Assembly (NCBI GenBank): GCA_009837445.1 | Contig: VXTM01000021.1 | Location: forward strand, 287,101 to 351,100 | Length of the DNA: 64,000 nucleotides | Direction of reading: 5' to 3' | DNA from: Acidimicrobiaceae bacterium | GTDB lineage: Bacteria; Actinomycetota; Acidimicrobiia; Acidimicrobiales; Aldehydirespiratoraceae | Shown here: one piece after another, positions 29,228 to 39,900 of the stretch | How positions within the stretch are numbered: position 1 is the first letter of the stretch | Layout of the letters: the number at the start of each line of letters is the position of its first letter | The notes under the pieces: model-generated | What the model saw: only the letters and a program-made list of their open reading frames with translations | Databases searched by the model: none | What the model was told of the DNA's origin: nothing | Made by a program: the position numbers and the translations under genes

Positions 29228-29953
29228 TCAGGGGTCGCCGTGCGGGTAGCGGCCCAGCATCGCCCGAGTGCGGATGCGGAACATGTCGAGCACGAGTTTC
29301 CAGCCGTCGCTGGCGACCCGTACCGACGACACCCGGCTGTTGACCACTTCCACCGACACGTCACGCACCCGCATTCCGAGCCGGTCGGCCAGGAAGAGCA
29401 GTTCGACGTCGAAGGCGAACCGGTCCATGACCGAGGCATCGAGCAGCTCGCTCGCCGCCTCCCGCGAGAACGCCTTCAAGCCGCACTGGGTGTCGCGGCC
29501 CCGGCCGAGCCGGAGGAACCTGCAGACGGCGGCCACCGCCCGGCTGCCGGTGCGCCGCAGCCACGACGCATCCGTCACCGCGACCGAGTCCGGGTGGCGG
29601 CGGTCGCCCACCGCGGCGTCAGCCCCCTGCTCCACCTCCTCGAGCAGGCCGAGAATCTGGTGGGGTGGGTAGGAAAGGTCGGCGTCGGTGAAGGCGACCA
29701 CCGCTCCGGAGGCGATCCGCATCCCGGCGCGCACCGCGGCGCCCTTGCCCCGGTTGACCGGGAACTCCACGACCACATCGGCGCCCGCGGCCCGGCCGGC
29801 CGCGGCCGTGCCATCGTCGGAGCCGTCGTCGACCACCACGATCTCGACGCCGCCTTCATCGTGCACGGACGCCAAAGCGGACCGGAGCGTGGCCACGGTC
29901 TCGCCCAGGCGGCCAGCCTCGCGGTAGGCGGGAACAACCACCGAGAGTCTCAC
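29228..29953 (-). CDS. Family 2 glycosyltransferase (polyprenyl-phosphate mannose synthase-like)
   Basis: A 241-residue GT2 enzyme. It has the nucleotide-binding VVVPAYREAG and VVVDDGSDDGT strands, the metal-binding DADLSYPP and the DTQCGLKAFSR loop, all characteristic of dolichol/polyprenol-phosphate sugar synthases. It lacks C-terminal membrane helices. It probably moves mannose or another sugar from a nucleotide donor to a polyprenyl phosphate, which the GT-C-like membrane protein encoded just upstream could then use. The GTG start overlaps that gene's stop as GTGA. A close relative is at 62441-63166. Confidence 0.9.
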   Translation of the reverse strand: MRLSVVVPAYREAGRLGETVATLRSALASVHDEGGVEIVVVDDGSDDGTAAAGRAAGADVVVEFPVNRGKGAAVRAGMRIASGAVVAFTDADLSYPPHQILGLLEEVEQGADAAVGDRRHPDSVAVTDASWLRRTGSRAVAAVCRFLRLGRGRDTQCGLKAFSREAASELLDASVMDRFAFDVELLFLADRLGMRVRDVSVEVVNSRVSSVRVASDGWKLVLDMFRIRTRAMLGRYPHGDP

Positions 29954-32676
29954 GGTCGGCGTAAATGTCTCCGGGACACCAGGATCCACCCTACGGCGAC
30001 TAGGCCGCCGAGCGTAATTACGAGCGCGATCCACTCCACCGCGCTGTGCCCGTAGTCGAGGCGCACCTCGGTGCCGGTGGGCACGACCACCATGAAGTTC
30101 GGGGTGACGCGGTACGGCCCCTCGGCGCCCGATGCCGACCAGTTGGGGAAGTAGGAAGTGTGCACCAGCACCGGCGCCCCGACCCGGTCGACGGAGAACG
30201 AGATCGAGTGGTCTCGGCGAACCACATCGCTCACCACTGCCGGTTCGACATCGGCGCGGGGCGCGGCCCCCGGCAGCAGTTCGGCCAGCCGGCGCATCTC
30301 CTGCTCCCGGGCCACATCGTTGCCGGACCCGCCTGCGGCGCCGGATTCCTCCTGGGTGGCCGGCAGGGCCATCCTCGGCCATTCGGAGGGTCCGTCGGCC
30401 GCCAGCAGCGGCGCATCGGGGCCTTCGGCCAGGAAAGCGCCCACCGACGCTTCCAGCCAGGAGTCGCTGGAGCGGCCGACGCCGTCCACGACCACCGGCA
30501 GCCGGGCCAGCCCGGTCACGGGCGCGCTCTGAGCCACCTCGAAGACGACCCATGGGCCCGAGGACGCCACCTCTGCCAGCCCGGGCACAGCCCGAGCCTG
30601 GCGCAGCGCATCCTCCGAGAAGGCCAGGTAGTAGCGCACACCCATGGCCCGCAGGTGCTCGGTCCCCCGAGCGACATCGAGTCCGCTGTAGGGGAGGTCG
30701 CGCTGGGCCCGCGATGGAGCGGCCGACAGTTCGGACTGCATCAGGAAGTGGTACGGCGTCGTGGCCGACGCCTCGAAGTAGAGGCCCTCCATGGAGCCGA
30801 TGCACCGGTCGGTCCAGTACGGCAGCAGCATGGGCGCCATCGGCGTGCCGTAAGAGCCGAGACGGCCGGCGCCGTACTCCCACAGCGACGGGCCGCAGCC
30901 CCGGCTCTCGCCGACGCGCCCCATGGTGTCGACCAGGTCCCAGTACTCGGCGCTGCCCCCGCCGTCCGCGGTCGGTCGGCGGCCCTCGTAGCCCTCGAAG
31001 TTGTACTGCACCCAGTAGGTGCCCAGGTTGTACTCGCTCGAGCTGAGGGGTCCCCAGCGGTAGACGCCGTCATCGCCGAGCCTGCCCCCGGGCAACGACC
31101 GCAGCGGCAGCGCCACCATGACCAGCACGGCGGCCGCGGCCAGCGCGACGCACCCACCGGCCACGAGAGGTCCAGCGAGGGCTCCGAGCCGGCCCGTATC
31201 AGCCTCCGCCTCGACGCGGGCTGCATGCCTCCTGTCGAGCCATGAGCGAGCCCACCCGATCAACTCGCCGACGGCGAGGGCGGCCGTCAGGTACACCGTG
31301 AGGTAGTAGAAGGGCAGGATCCGCACGTTCCACAGGCGTCCCTCGGGCATCACCACGAACGCCGCCGCGAATATGGCGCCCGTCACCGCCAGCGCCACAT
31401 GAAGACGGGACCAGCGCTCCGCCCGCGGCCGGGACCTCCTGAAGAACAGCAGCGCCGACCCGGCGACCGCGACAACGATGAAGAACTGGAGTGCGGGATG
31501 GTTGACCAGGAACCCGTAGTCGAAGGAACTGCGCGACCACAGCGACGACAGGTAACGGCGCTCCTTGCCCCAACCCATGTCGTTGAGCAGGCCCCGATTC
31601 CACCAGAAGGGCAGGACCCACCACGCGCTGAGCGCCGCGCTCAGCGCGCCGGTCACCAGGGTCCACTTCAGCCGCTGGAGCCACGCGGCCCGCTGCCACC
31701 GGCCGGTCAACAACAGCGCGGCGGTTGCGGCCAGCGCCAGAAAGGCGGAGAACAGATGCAACAGCCCGGTGAGAGCCAGCAGAGCGCCAGCCAGGACACT
31801 GTGGCGGTTCGAGTCCATGCCCCGGGCCGCGACGCCGACGAAGAGCACCGCGACGGCCAGGCCGAGCGAGTAGGCGAACTCGCCCGCCATGGTCGACATC
31901 AGATTGCCGCCGTAGATGTTGAACGAGCGGTCGAACAGGAACAGCAGCGTGGCCACTGAGGCCAGGGCCTGACCCTCGAATCCGACTCCGCTGGTTCGGA
32001 CCATGGCCCACACCGCGATGGGCAGGGCGACCACTCCGGCGATCGCCACGACCTTGAGGGCCACGCCGTAGGGCATCGGAACCACGAGAACGGCCAGCAG
32101 GACGGCGGCAACCGCGCCAGGGGCTCGCCAGCGGGGCCGGGCCCGCAGCAGGTGCCACGCCCACCCGCCGCAGGCGGCCGGCAGCAGCAGCGCGGCGATA
32201 GCGCGGTTCGTCTCGGCATCGCCGACGAACAGCTTCGCGGCCCCGGCTATCGCAGCGATTCCCACTGCCAGAGCCCAGCGCTGGGCAGCCGCCCATCCCG
32301 TCCGCCCCAGGATCAGCATCGCGAGCCCGCCCACGGCCCCCACCACCGCCAGGTAGGCGAACACCCCGACACTCAGGTCGAGGCCGGCGTCGACGATCAC
32401 CACCAGCAGCGACGGGATCACCATGTAGAAGGCGAAGGCGGGGAAACCCGCGTACCAGTCATGGGTCCAGCCGGTGAGCCTCAACTCCGGAATCAGCACA
32501 TCGCGCAGGTAGGCCGGAGCCCACACGTGAGCGCCCAGATCTCCACCCGTCGGGGTGGTGTCGTCGAACCACAGCCAGGGTCTGAGGTTGACGACCAGGA
32601 ACACGACCGTCAGCGCGACGACAGCACCCACCAGCACGGCGCCGACCCGCGTGCCCGCTCCGCCGAGCGGCCTCAC
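29950..32676 (-). CDS. Large polytopic membrane protein, GT-C-like (PTPS-related type)
   Basis: A 908-residue protein with about 12-14 membrane helices in the first 600 residues, a large extracytoplasmic domain, and a final helix with a basic tail (VSRRHLRRP). The first outer loop has GGDLGAHVWAPAYLRD, with the acidic residue typical of GT-C polyprenyl-phosphate-sugar transferases and of the membrane family named after a PTPS-related domain. The GTG start (32676) overlaps the CPBP gene as GTGA, so the longer upstream reading is rejected. It likely transfers a sugar from a lipid carrier made by the downstream GT2 (inference). Acceptor unknown. Confidence 0.8.
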   Translation of the reverse strand: MRPLGGAGTRVGAVLVGAVVALTVVFLVVNLRPWLWFDDTTPTGGDLGAHVWAPAYLRDVLIPELRLTGWTHDWYAGFPAFAFYMVIPSLLVVIVDAGLDLSVGVFAYLAVVGAVGGLAMLILGRTGWAAAQRWALAVGIAAIAGAAKLFVGDAETNRAIAALLLPAACGGWAWHLLRARPRWRAPGAVAAVLLAVLVVPMPYGVALKVVAIAGVVALPIAVWAMVRTSGVGFEGQALASVATLLFLFDRSFNIYGGNLMSTMAGEFAYSLGLAVAVLFVGVAARGMDSNRHSVLAGALLALTGLLHLFSAFLALAATAALLLTGRWQRAAWLQRLKWTLVTGALSAALSAWWVLPFWWNRGLLNDMGWGKERRYLSSLWSRSSFDYGFLVNHPALQFFIVVAVAGSALLFFRRSRPRAERWSRLHVALAVTGAIFAAAFVVMPEGRLWNVRILPFYYLTVYLTAALAVGELIGWARSWLDRRHAARVEAEADTGRLGALAGPLVAGGCVALAAAAVLVMVALPLRSLPGGRLGDDGVYRWGPLSSSEYNLGTYWVQYNFEGYEGRRPTADGGGSAEYWDLVDTMGRVGESRGCGPSLWEYGAGRLGSYGTPMAPMLLPYWTDRCIGSMEGLYFEASATTPYHFLMQSELSAAPSRAQRDLPYSGLDVARGTEHLRAMGVRYYLAFSEDALRQARAVPGLAEVASSGPWVVFEVAQSAPVTGLARLPVVVDGVGRSSDSWLEASVGAFLAEGPDAPLLAADGPSEWPRMALPATQEESGAAGGSGNDVAREQEMRRLAELLPGAAPRADVEPAVVSDVVRRDHSISFSVDRVGAPVLVHTSYFPNWSASGAEGPYRVTPNFMVVVPTGTEVRLDYGHSAVEWIALVITLGGLVAVGWILVSRRHLRRP

Positions 32677-33386
32677 GACAGCAACACCGCGACGGTGATC
32701 GCGTTGAAGCCGGCGTGAGACCACAGCGCCGGACCGAGACGGCCGGTCCGGAGCACGAGCAGCCCGTTGACCGCCCCCACCAGCACCAGGGCGGGGAACT
32801 GAACCAGCTGGAAGTGGGTGATCCCGAAGGCCACCGATGCGATGGCCACTGCCCAGACCGGTCCGAGCCGGTCCCGCAGCGCTCCCTGGAGCAGGCCCCT
32901 GAAGAAGACCTCCTCGCTGATGGGAGCCATGACCACCGTCATCACGACGAGCAGGGCCACATCCGACGGCCCGACGGCCAGGTCGCTCAGCTCGCGTGCC
33001 GGCTCCTCCACGTCCAGATCGCCGAAGATCCGGAATATGGGCCAGTACAGCAGCGGTACGGCGGCGAGCTGCGTCACCAGGCCGACCGCCAACCCGACGG
33101 GCACGTCCACCAGACGCATCACCCACCCGAGCTGGCTCCTCCAGCGGAGGCCGTAGCGCCGGGCCAGCAGCGGCGTGCCGAGCAGGCCCAGCCACAAGGG
33201 CACCTGCAGCATCACAAGCCCGCCGATCCCGATGCGGCTCATCAGGTTGTCCTCGGTCTCCAGGAACTCCGGCCCCAGCAATACCGCCACCGCCACGAAG
33301 GACGCCGCCAGAGAGGCGACGAATCCTGCGGACCATCCGGCTGCCGCCCAAGTAAGCCGAGTCGTGGCCGGCATCTGGGGCCGCAT
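32673..33386 (-). CDS. CPBP-family intramembrane glutamic endopeptidase
   Basis: A 237-residue membrane protein with about seven helices and the CPBP (Abi/Rce1) motifs: Glu158-Glu159 and Arg163 in SEEVFFRG, the His191 motif FGITHFQ, and Asn207 further on. The ATG at 33386 has no ribosome-binding site; TACGGT on the minus strand lies eight bases upstream, so it may be leaderless. An ATG at 33374 is an alternative. It is first in an operon of mannose-metabolism genes and divergent from ftsH. Its substrate is unknown. Confidence 0.88.
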   Translation of the reverse strand: MRPQMPATTRLTWAAAGWSAGFVASLAASFVAVAVLLGPEFLETEDNLMSRIGIGGLVMLQVPLWLGLLGTPLLARRYGLRWRSQLGWVMRLVDVPVGLAVGLVTQLAAVPLLYWPIFRIFGDLDVEEPARELSDLAVGPSDVALLVVMTVVMAPISEEVFFRGLLQGALRDRLGPVWAVAIASVAFGITHFQLVQFPALVLVGAVNGLLVLRTGRLGPALWSHAGFNAITVAVLLS

Positions 33387-33394
33387 GGATTGCA

Positions 33395-33412
33395 ACCGTA
33401 CCGGACTAGTCT
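33395..33412. promoter_or_regulatory. Divergent leaderless promoters sharing a palindrome (CPBP gene / ftsH)
   Basis: Minus-strand TACGGT (33395-33400) precedes the CPBP ATG by eight bases. Plus-strand TAGTCT (33407-33412) precedes the ftsH GTG by six bases. Between and within them is the 8-bp palindrome GACTAGTC (33404-33411). The start codons are only 32 bases apart, so the two promoters must interfere. Confidence 0.45.
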
Positions 33413-33418
33413 GGAATC

Positions 33419-35425
33419 GTGGCCGACAGCCCGCCGCCTCCGCCGCCGCCCGAACCTCAGGACCGCAAGCGGAACCAACCGCCGGCTCCCCGGCCCCGGC
33501 CGGAAGCCCAGCGGCGCTCGCGCCTTGTGATCTGGTTGATGATCGGCGCGGTCATCGCAGTCTTCATGGCCACCACCATGCTCCCCGACGATTCCGGAGC
33601 CGAGATCTCCTACCCGGACTTCCTCGACCGGGTCACCGACGGCGGGATAGTCCAGGGCACCTACAACAACAACAGTGGCAGCATCAAGGCGACCGCCGTC
33701 GACGGCACCGAGTACGTGTCCAACGGGCCGCTGCCGCTTCCCGACGCCGACACGGCCCTGATCAACCAGCACGTGCCGGAGTTCCGCTACGACACGCCCG
33801 AGACCAACTTCTTCCTGTCGATCATTCCGCTGCTGCTGCCGATCGGCCTGCTCATCCTGTTCTTCTGGTGGATGCAGCGCCGGGCCCAGGGGCAGATGGG
33901 GAGCATCATGTCGATCGGGCGGAGCCGGGCCAAGACCTACACGACCGAGCGGCCCGGAACCACTTTCGACGACGTTGCCGGCTACGAAGGGGTCAAACAG
34001 GAGATCACCGAGATAGTCGACTTCCTGAAGATGCCTGAGCGCTTCGCGGAGATCGGCGCGAGGGTCCCGAAGGGCGTCCTGCTGGTGGGTCCCCCGGGCA
34101 CCGGTAAGACGCTCATCGCCAAGGCGGTGGCGGGCGAGGCCGGCGTACCGTTCCTGTCGGTGACCGGCTCGGACTTCATGGAGATGTTCGTCGGGGTGGG
34201 CGCCAGCCGGGTGCGGGACCTGTTCGAATCGGCCCGCAAGATGGGCAAGGCCATCATCTTCATCGACGAGATCGACTCCATCGGACGCAAGCGGGGCGCA
34301 GGCCTCGGCGGCGGCCACGACGAGCGGGAGCAGACCCTGAACCAGATGCTCTCGGAGATGGACGGGTTCGAGGGCTCCGAGGGCATCGTGATGATGGCGG
34401 CCACCAACCGGCCCGACATCCTCGACCCCGCCCTGCTGCGCCCGGGGCGCTTCGACCGCCAGGTAGTGGTGCCTCTGCCCGAGCTCTCGGACCGGCAGGC
34501 CATCCTCGAGGTGCACGTGAAGGGCAAGCGCACCGCTGACGACCTCGACCTCCACGTAGTGGCCCGGGGCACGCCGGGGATGAGCGGCGCCGACCTGTCC
34601 AACCTCATCAACGAGGCCGCCCTCTACGCGGTGCGCGACGGCGAGGAGGAGATCGCGGCCCGCCATGTGGAGCAGGCTCGCGACCGGGTTCTGATGGGCC
34701 AGAAGCGGGAGTCGCTGGCGCTCTCCGACGACGAGAAGGAGGCCATCGCCTACCACGAGGCCGGCCACGCGGTGTGCGCCGCCGTACTGCCCACCGCCGA
34801 CCCGCTGCACAAGGTCACCATCATTCCCAGCGGGATGGCGCTCGGGGTGACCATGCAGCTACCCGAGGAAGACCGCCACATCTACCGCAGCGACTACATC
34901 CTCGACCGGCTGGTGGTGATGTTCGGCGGCCGCATCGCCGAGGAGCTGGTGTTCGGCATTGTGAGCACCGGCGCCGCCGATGACCTGATGCGGGCCACCG
35001 CGCTGGCCAAGTCGATGGTGCGGGAGTGGGGCATGAGCGACAAGCTCGGCCCCATGGCGTGGGGCTCCCAGAACCAGGTCTTCCTGGGCGAGGACCTGAT
35101 GCAGACCCGCGACTACAGCGATGACACCGCCCGGGTGATCGACGAGGAGATCGAGCGCATCCTGCGCGAGCAGCAGGACCGGTGCCGGTCGACCCTCACC
35201 GAGTACCGCCACGGTCTCGACCTGGTGGCCCGAAAGCTGCTGGAGCACGAGACCATCAGCGGCGAAGAGGTGGCACGCCTGATCGCGGTGTCGCAGGGAG
35301 CCACGCTGCCGCAGGACGGGCCGGAGGGCTCGACCGTCGCCGACTCGCCGCCGGACCCCGACGCCCCGCCGACCGCGGGCAACGGCTCGGGGGCTCCTGC
35401 CGGCGTGCCCACGCCCGCAGCTTGA
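33419..35425 (+). CDS. ftsH: ATP-dependent zinc metalloprotease FtsH
   Basis: A 668-residue membrane AAA protease. A Pro-rich cytoplasmic N-terminus leads to a first helix (about 36-53), a periplasmic domain, and a second helix (about 137-155). The AAA module has Walker A GPPGTGKT (about 224-231), Walker B IIFIDEID and the SRH with RPGRFDRQ. The zinc protease motif is HEAGH (446-450). It degrades misassembled membrane proteins and unstable regulators. The C-terminal 50 residues are a Pro/Gly/Ser-rich tail. The GTG start follows TAGTCT by six bases, suggesting a leaderless message. Confidence 0.96.
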   Translation: MADSPPPPPPPEPQDRKRNQPPAPRPRPEAQRRSRLVIWLMIGAVIAVFMATTMLPDDSGAEISYPDFLDRVTDGGIVQGTYNNNSGSIKATAVDGTEYVSNGPLPLPDADTALINQHVPEFRYDTPETNFFLSIIPLLLPIGLLILFFWWMQRRAQGQMGSIMSIGRSRAKTYTTERPGTTFDDVAGYEGVKQEITEIVDFLKMPERFAEIGARVPKGVLLVGPPGTGKTLIAKAVAGEAGVPFLSVTGSDFMEMFVGVGASRVRDLFESARKMGKAIIFIDEIDSIGRKRGAGLGGGHDEREQTLNQMLSEMDGFEGSEGIVMMAATNRPDILDPALLRPGRFDRQVVVPLPELSDRQAILEVHVKGKRTADDLDLHVVARGTPGMSGADLSNLINEAALYAVRDGEEEIAARHVEQARDRVLMGQKRESLALSDDEKEAIAYHEAGHAVCAAVLPTADPLHKVTIIPSGMALGVTMQLPEEDRHIYRSDYILDRLVVMFGGRIAEELVFGIVSTGAADDLMRATALAKSMVREWGMSDKLGPMAWGSQNQVFLGEDLMQTRDYSDDTARVIDEEIERILREQQDRCRSTLTEYRHGLDLVARKLLEHETISGEEVARLIAVSQGATLPQDGPEGSTVADSPPDPDAPPTAGNGSGAPAGVPTPAA

Positions 35426-35485
35426 CCGCCCGAGCCGCCGCCGCTCCCTAGAGGCGCTCACCGGCGGGAGTGACCACGCCGCGCC

Positions 35486-35508
35486 GCGAGGCGATAGCGC
35501 CTATTCGC
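35486..35508. terminator. Imperfect hairpin between convergent ftsH and the DUF5719-like gene
   Basis: GCGAGGCG...CGCC..TCGC can fold around an ATAG loop with a two-to-three-base bulge. It lies in the 99-base gap between converging genes; no T tract is present. Confidence 0.3.
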
Positions 35509-35524
35509 GGACGCTCTCCGCTGG

Positions 35525-36997
35525 TCAGCGGATATCGATCGCGGGAACCGGTTCGGAGACCGCCGCGCCCAGCGAGGCCGTACGTGAGGTCAGCCCGATG
35601 AGTTCGGTGGCGGCAATGACCGGCGCAGAGGACTCCACCTCTACCACGAAGCGGCCCGATCCCAGGCGGTCCAGCGCGACGCTGGCACGGCGGCGGGGTC
35701 CGACCTCCAGCCGGCGCACCGTCGCCCCGTCCACGCTCAGGGTGACCTGGGCGATCCCGACCGAGGACGGGTTCACCACCACCAGGATCGAGGACTCGCC
35801 GCCCTCGGTGGCCGCGGGCTCGGAGTCGGCCGCTTGGGCGGCCACCAGCCAGCGGTGGGCGGCGGCATCCGACCCGATCGTGGCGGTGGAGCCCGCCACG
35901 GCGGCGGCCGCCTCGCTGCCGGCGTCGGCTGCGAACGTGACGCTGTGTATCGAAGCCGCCACCGTGACGTCGTCAAGCGAACGCACTCTCACGCTGAAGG
36001 GCCCGATGCCCTCGAGGCGGACCTGCTGGGAGAGGTCGACCAGAGCTGTCCGTCCGGGCCTGACTGTGATCTCGATCGGGCTGACATCGGTTCCCGGCGC
36101 CTCGGCCAGGATCTCCAGGTCCACCTCGGCGACCTCCGCCGACGGGTTGGCGATGGCCACTACGTCCCGGCGGGCCGGGCCCACCCCCGCCACCGGCAGA
36201 TGCCACAGCGGGGCCGCTCCGGAAACAGCCGCGGATGCCCGGGCACCGCGGCCGGCGATCAGCCCATCGGAGAGCTGAATCCACGAGGCGGCCACGCGGC
36301 CCGACACGACCTCGACGAAGGCCGCCACGGAGGTCGCGACGGTGATCTCGTCGGTGATGTCGACCGCGACCACCCGTTGGGCCGGCACCACCAGACCGTC
36401 GATCGTGTCACGGCCCACGTCGGCCACCAGTTCGATGTCGGCCACCGCGATGTCCGGGAACGGGTTGAGGAGCATGATGATGAAGCGCTCGCCCTCCACC
36501 GCCGAGCGGGTCGCTCCATGGGGCACCAACCAGCTGCTGGCCGTCCTGGTAAGACAGGTCGAGCGGCCGACGTCTCCCTCCCGTGCGGCGAGTATCTGCT
36601 CGACCACCACGTCGGTGCCGTCCACCTCGACCACCGCGCCGACCCACCGGGCGCCGGGAACCTCCTCGGACGGCTTCACCAGCACCCGGCCGCGGGGCTC
36701 GATCTCGACGTCGACCGTCCGGGCCTCGGAGGGATCGGACCCGCCGGGCAGGACCGACACCGCCGCGGTCCGCCGCTGGTCCGAGCCGCTCGCCAGAGCG
36801 ATCGTCAGCTCGGCCTCGCCATCTGGGCCGCTGCCGCCGGGGCAGAACCAAGTGCTCACGGCGCCGGCCGGCGCAGCCAGGACCGAGAGGTACCGGACCG
36901 GGCGATCCGGCACGGGCCGGTCGGGCAGGTCGACGAGGACGCCCGCGGCCAGCAGGCCGGCGATGGCCACCATGGCGAGCACCCTCACCGAGCGCAT
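35525..36997 (-). CDS. Secreted/membrane-anchored DUF5719-like protein
   Basis: A 490-residue protein with an N-terminal signal or anchor (RSVRVLAMVAIAGLLAAGVLV) and then only beta-rich sequence. It contains several repeats of a pattern of about 90 residues ending in 'NP...IAVADIELV', 'NPSAEVAEVDLEI', 'NPSSVGIAQVTLSV', like stacked immunoglobulin-type modules. Single Cys residues occur at about 52 and 150. From memory it matches the DUF5719 family, which in actinobacteria lies beside the large GT2 membrane protein, as here. The ATG overlaps the GT2 stop as TGATG. Function unknown; an extracellular partner of the glycosyltransferase is plausible. Confidence 0.75.
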   Translation of the reverse strand: MRSVRVLAMVAIAGLLAAGVLVDLPDRPVPDRPVRYLSVLAAPAGAVSTWFCPGGSGPDGEAELTIALASGSDQRRTAAVSVLPGGSDPSEARTVDVEIEPRGRVLVKPSEEVPGARWVGAVVEVDGTDVVVEQILAAREGDVGRSTCLTRTASSWLVPHGATRSAVEGERFIIMLLNPFPDIAVADIELVADVGRDTIDGLVVPAQRVVAVDITDEITVATSVAAFVEVVSGRVAASWIQLSDGLIAGRGARASAAVSGAAPLWHLPVAGVGPARRDVVAIANPSAEVAEVDLEILAEAPGTDVSPIEITVRPGRTALVDLSQQVRLEGIGPFSVRVRSLDDVTVAASIHSVTFAADAGSEAAAAVAGSTATIGSDAAAHRWLVAAQAADSEPAATEGGESSILVVVNPSSVGIAQVTLSVDGATVRRLEVGPRRRASVALDRLGSGRFVVEVESSAPVIAATELIGLTSRTASLGAAVSEPVPAIDIR

Positions 36998-39900
36998 CAG
37001 TGGCGGTCCATCCGGCGTCGCAGCCAGGCCAGCAGCAGCACGACAGGTGCAGCCGAGCCCAGAAGCTGACCGGCACGGCGCCACCAGGGCGACGAGTAGG
37101 ACAGCTCGGCCTGGCCGCCGTCGGCAGGAAGGTAAGCCCTCGCCCAAGCTACGGCCTCGCGCCGGGCGGCCGTCTCACCGTCGACTCTCAGCTCCCAGCC
37201 GGGCCGGGGCGTGTGCCCCACCAGAACTTCGGCGCCGTCGGGGATCTCCGCCGACCACGGCGGGCCTGTTCCGGAGAACACCGGAACTCCTGGGGTGATC
37301 GGATGGGCTTCAAGGTCTGCGATCTCGTCCACGCCCTCGTCGAATCCGGGCGCGTGCACCGCCCGCATCGGCGTCCAGGACGTGTTGACGAACATGTCCA
37401 CTGCGCTGTTGGTTCCCTCGACCAGCTCCAGGTCGAGCTGGTTGCGGATCGCGGCTGCGAGTCCGGCCGGCACCGGCTGGGCTTGATCCTCGCCGACGAA
37501 CGGCGCGGGCGCGAGCCTGTGCAGCAGCACCACATACCGCACGCCCATACCGGCCAGAACCCTCCCGGCCCGGGTGGTCCGGCCCGCGTCAATGTCACCG
37601 ATCGCGGTCTCGATGAGATCGGCGCGGCCGGTGTCGACGGGCAGGGCACGGTCGGCGATCGTGACCGCGTCCCCGGCCGTTACCGCCCAGGCAACCCCGG
37701 GCTCGAGGCTGTGACCCTCGACCGAGAGGAACTCGGGCGCGCCGATCCATAGCACCCGGTAGGCCCCGACCAGGGTCGGGGGCTCGAAGCGAAGAGCTGC
37801 GTGGTGGTCGCGCTCCACCAGGCCCCAACCGCCGGTCTCGAGCACTGTGACCCTGCCGAAGGCCAGCACCAGCGACGCCGCCACCATGACCGGGACCAGG
37901 GCCTGGCGCCAGCCGAAGTGGCTGAATCGCAGGTCGTGCTCGATGGACAGCACGGCCATGCCGCACAGCGCGGCCACCGCCACCGCGGCCGGGGCCAGCA
38001 GCAGTTGCAGGTCGGGAAGCCCGAAGGGCAGCATCCCCCGCTGCGCAACCAGGGCCAGCGCCCACGCTGCCAGACCCACTACCCAGAGGCGAATGGCCTG
38101 CTCGAGGCGCCATCCCCTTCCCAGTAGCAGCGGCACGATCATTGGCACTGCGAACAGCCATGTCAGGGCGCCGCTGTCGTCGGGTCCGACCGCGAATCGC
38201 AGCATCTCGGCGAAGGAGACCGTGCCCGCCGAGCCGTCGCGGCCGTCGGCGATCGGCGCCCACACCGGGCCGGTCGCCAGCACGTCCACGACGGTCGGCA
38301 GGGCCACGAAGGCGATGACCGGCACTGCGAGCACGGTGGCGGTCAGCAGCCCCCCGACGGCGCCGGGCCGGGCCGCGAGCAAGCTCCCGAGCACCAGCCC
38401 CGCGGCGATCAGCGCTACCAGACCGACCGCGGCCGGGACGACCAGCGCGGCGAGACCGGCGACTGCGCCCAGCGAGACCGCAGCCGACACGAGACCGTCG
38501 AGACCCTTGGGGCTGGACCGGAACGGGGCGGCGCGCGACGCCCGCAACAGAGCACGAAGCATCCACGGCGCGGCGGCGTAGCCGACCAGGCCGGGAATGG
38601 ACCCGCTCGCGACCGACGAGGATGCCAGCGGGACGAGCAGGTAGGCGACCAGCGTGGCTGCCTGGGCCCGGCGCGAGCCGGTCACGGCCAAGAGCTGGTA
38701 GGCCCCCAGAAGGCCCACACCGATGGGCAGAACCACGGACAGCGTCCGGAGCAGGCCCACGCTGCCGGCCAGCAGCCAGCCGCCCACACCGAGGAAGAAG
38801 AGGACGCCCGAGTTGGAGGTCGGCGCGCCCGCATTCCGGTCGCTCCACCCGTTCCACCACGTCCTGATGAGGTCGTTGGCTGTCTCTGGAAGTTGTACGA
38901 AGTCACCTACCGCGGGCACGCCGTCGGACAGGAGGCGACGCGACCCGAACAGCACCACCACGACCACCACGGCCCAGGTCAGGAAGGTAAGGCGGGTCGT
39001 GCCGGTTCTCAGTCCTCCCAGCACGCCACGGCCCGCGACGCTCAGCAGGCCCTGCGACTCGCCGCCGAACTGCCGCCTCAGGAAGGAGACCAGCCGGACG
39101 CTGCCGAGGTACTGCAGGGCGGTGACGTCGGCCTGGCGCACCCTGCGGACCTGGGTGTTGGCCCGCCGGCGCTCGAGCACGACGTCGAGTCGGGAGATGT
39201 TCCACACCCAGGCCGACACCACGTCGCGGACCCGGCCGAAGCGGGCCGTGAACACTCCCAGCACAACCTCGGCGACGGCCATCAGCACGGCCAGCGGCAC
39301 GAACAGCGTGAGCGAGATGCGGCCGTGGTTGACCAGCATGGCCCGCAGGGCGTGGCGGGCCTGGGTGCGCCTCACGTCGTCGATGCCGGTGCGGGATGCG
39401 AGCCCGCCACGGTGGCGGACCACCGCCCCCCCGACGAACATCACCCGGGCCCCGGCCATCTGGGCGCGCCAGCAGAAGTCGACGTCCTCGCCCCGGAAGG
39501 TCATGCCCGCGTCGAAGCCGCCGAGCCGGACGAACAGCTCTGTGCGGATGAGCATCGCCGCCGACGGGAGGGCGAAGGAGTCGCGCACACCGTCGTGCTG
39601 CTCCTGGTCGAGCTCGTGGGCCCCGGCCCGGTCGGCGGCAACGCCGAAGCGGTCGACATCGTAGCCGGCGTGCCGGATGATCTCGGGGCGGTCCCATTCC
39701 ACGATCTTGGGCCCGACTACCCCTGCGCTGCTCCGCAGCGCCTCGGCCACGAGGACGCTCACCGCGTCCGAGGACAAGGCCACGTCGTCGTGGCAGACCA
39801 GCAGGAAGTCGGCGGAGAGCTCGGCTGAGAGCACCGCGTTGGCCGCCTCCGAGAAGCCGGACACGCCGGCTGCGTCTATCACGTCGGCGCCTTCTGCGAC

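Noticed and set aside
32677-33351. N-terminal extension of the large GT-C-like protein into the CPBP gene
   Set aside because: The extension is an out-of-frame reading of the CPBP gene; the GTG at 32676 with a GTGA overlap is the better start.
33242-34810. 522-codon minus-strand frame opposite ftsH
   Set aside because: The composition is typical of an antisense shadow and FtsH motifs are complete on the other strand.
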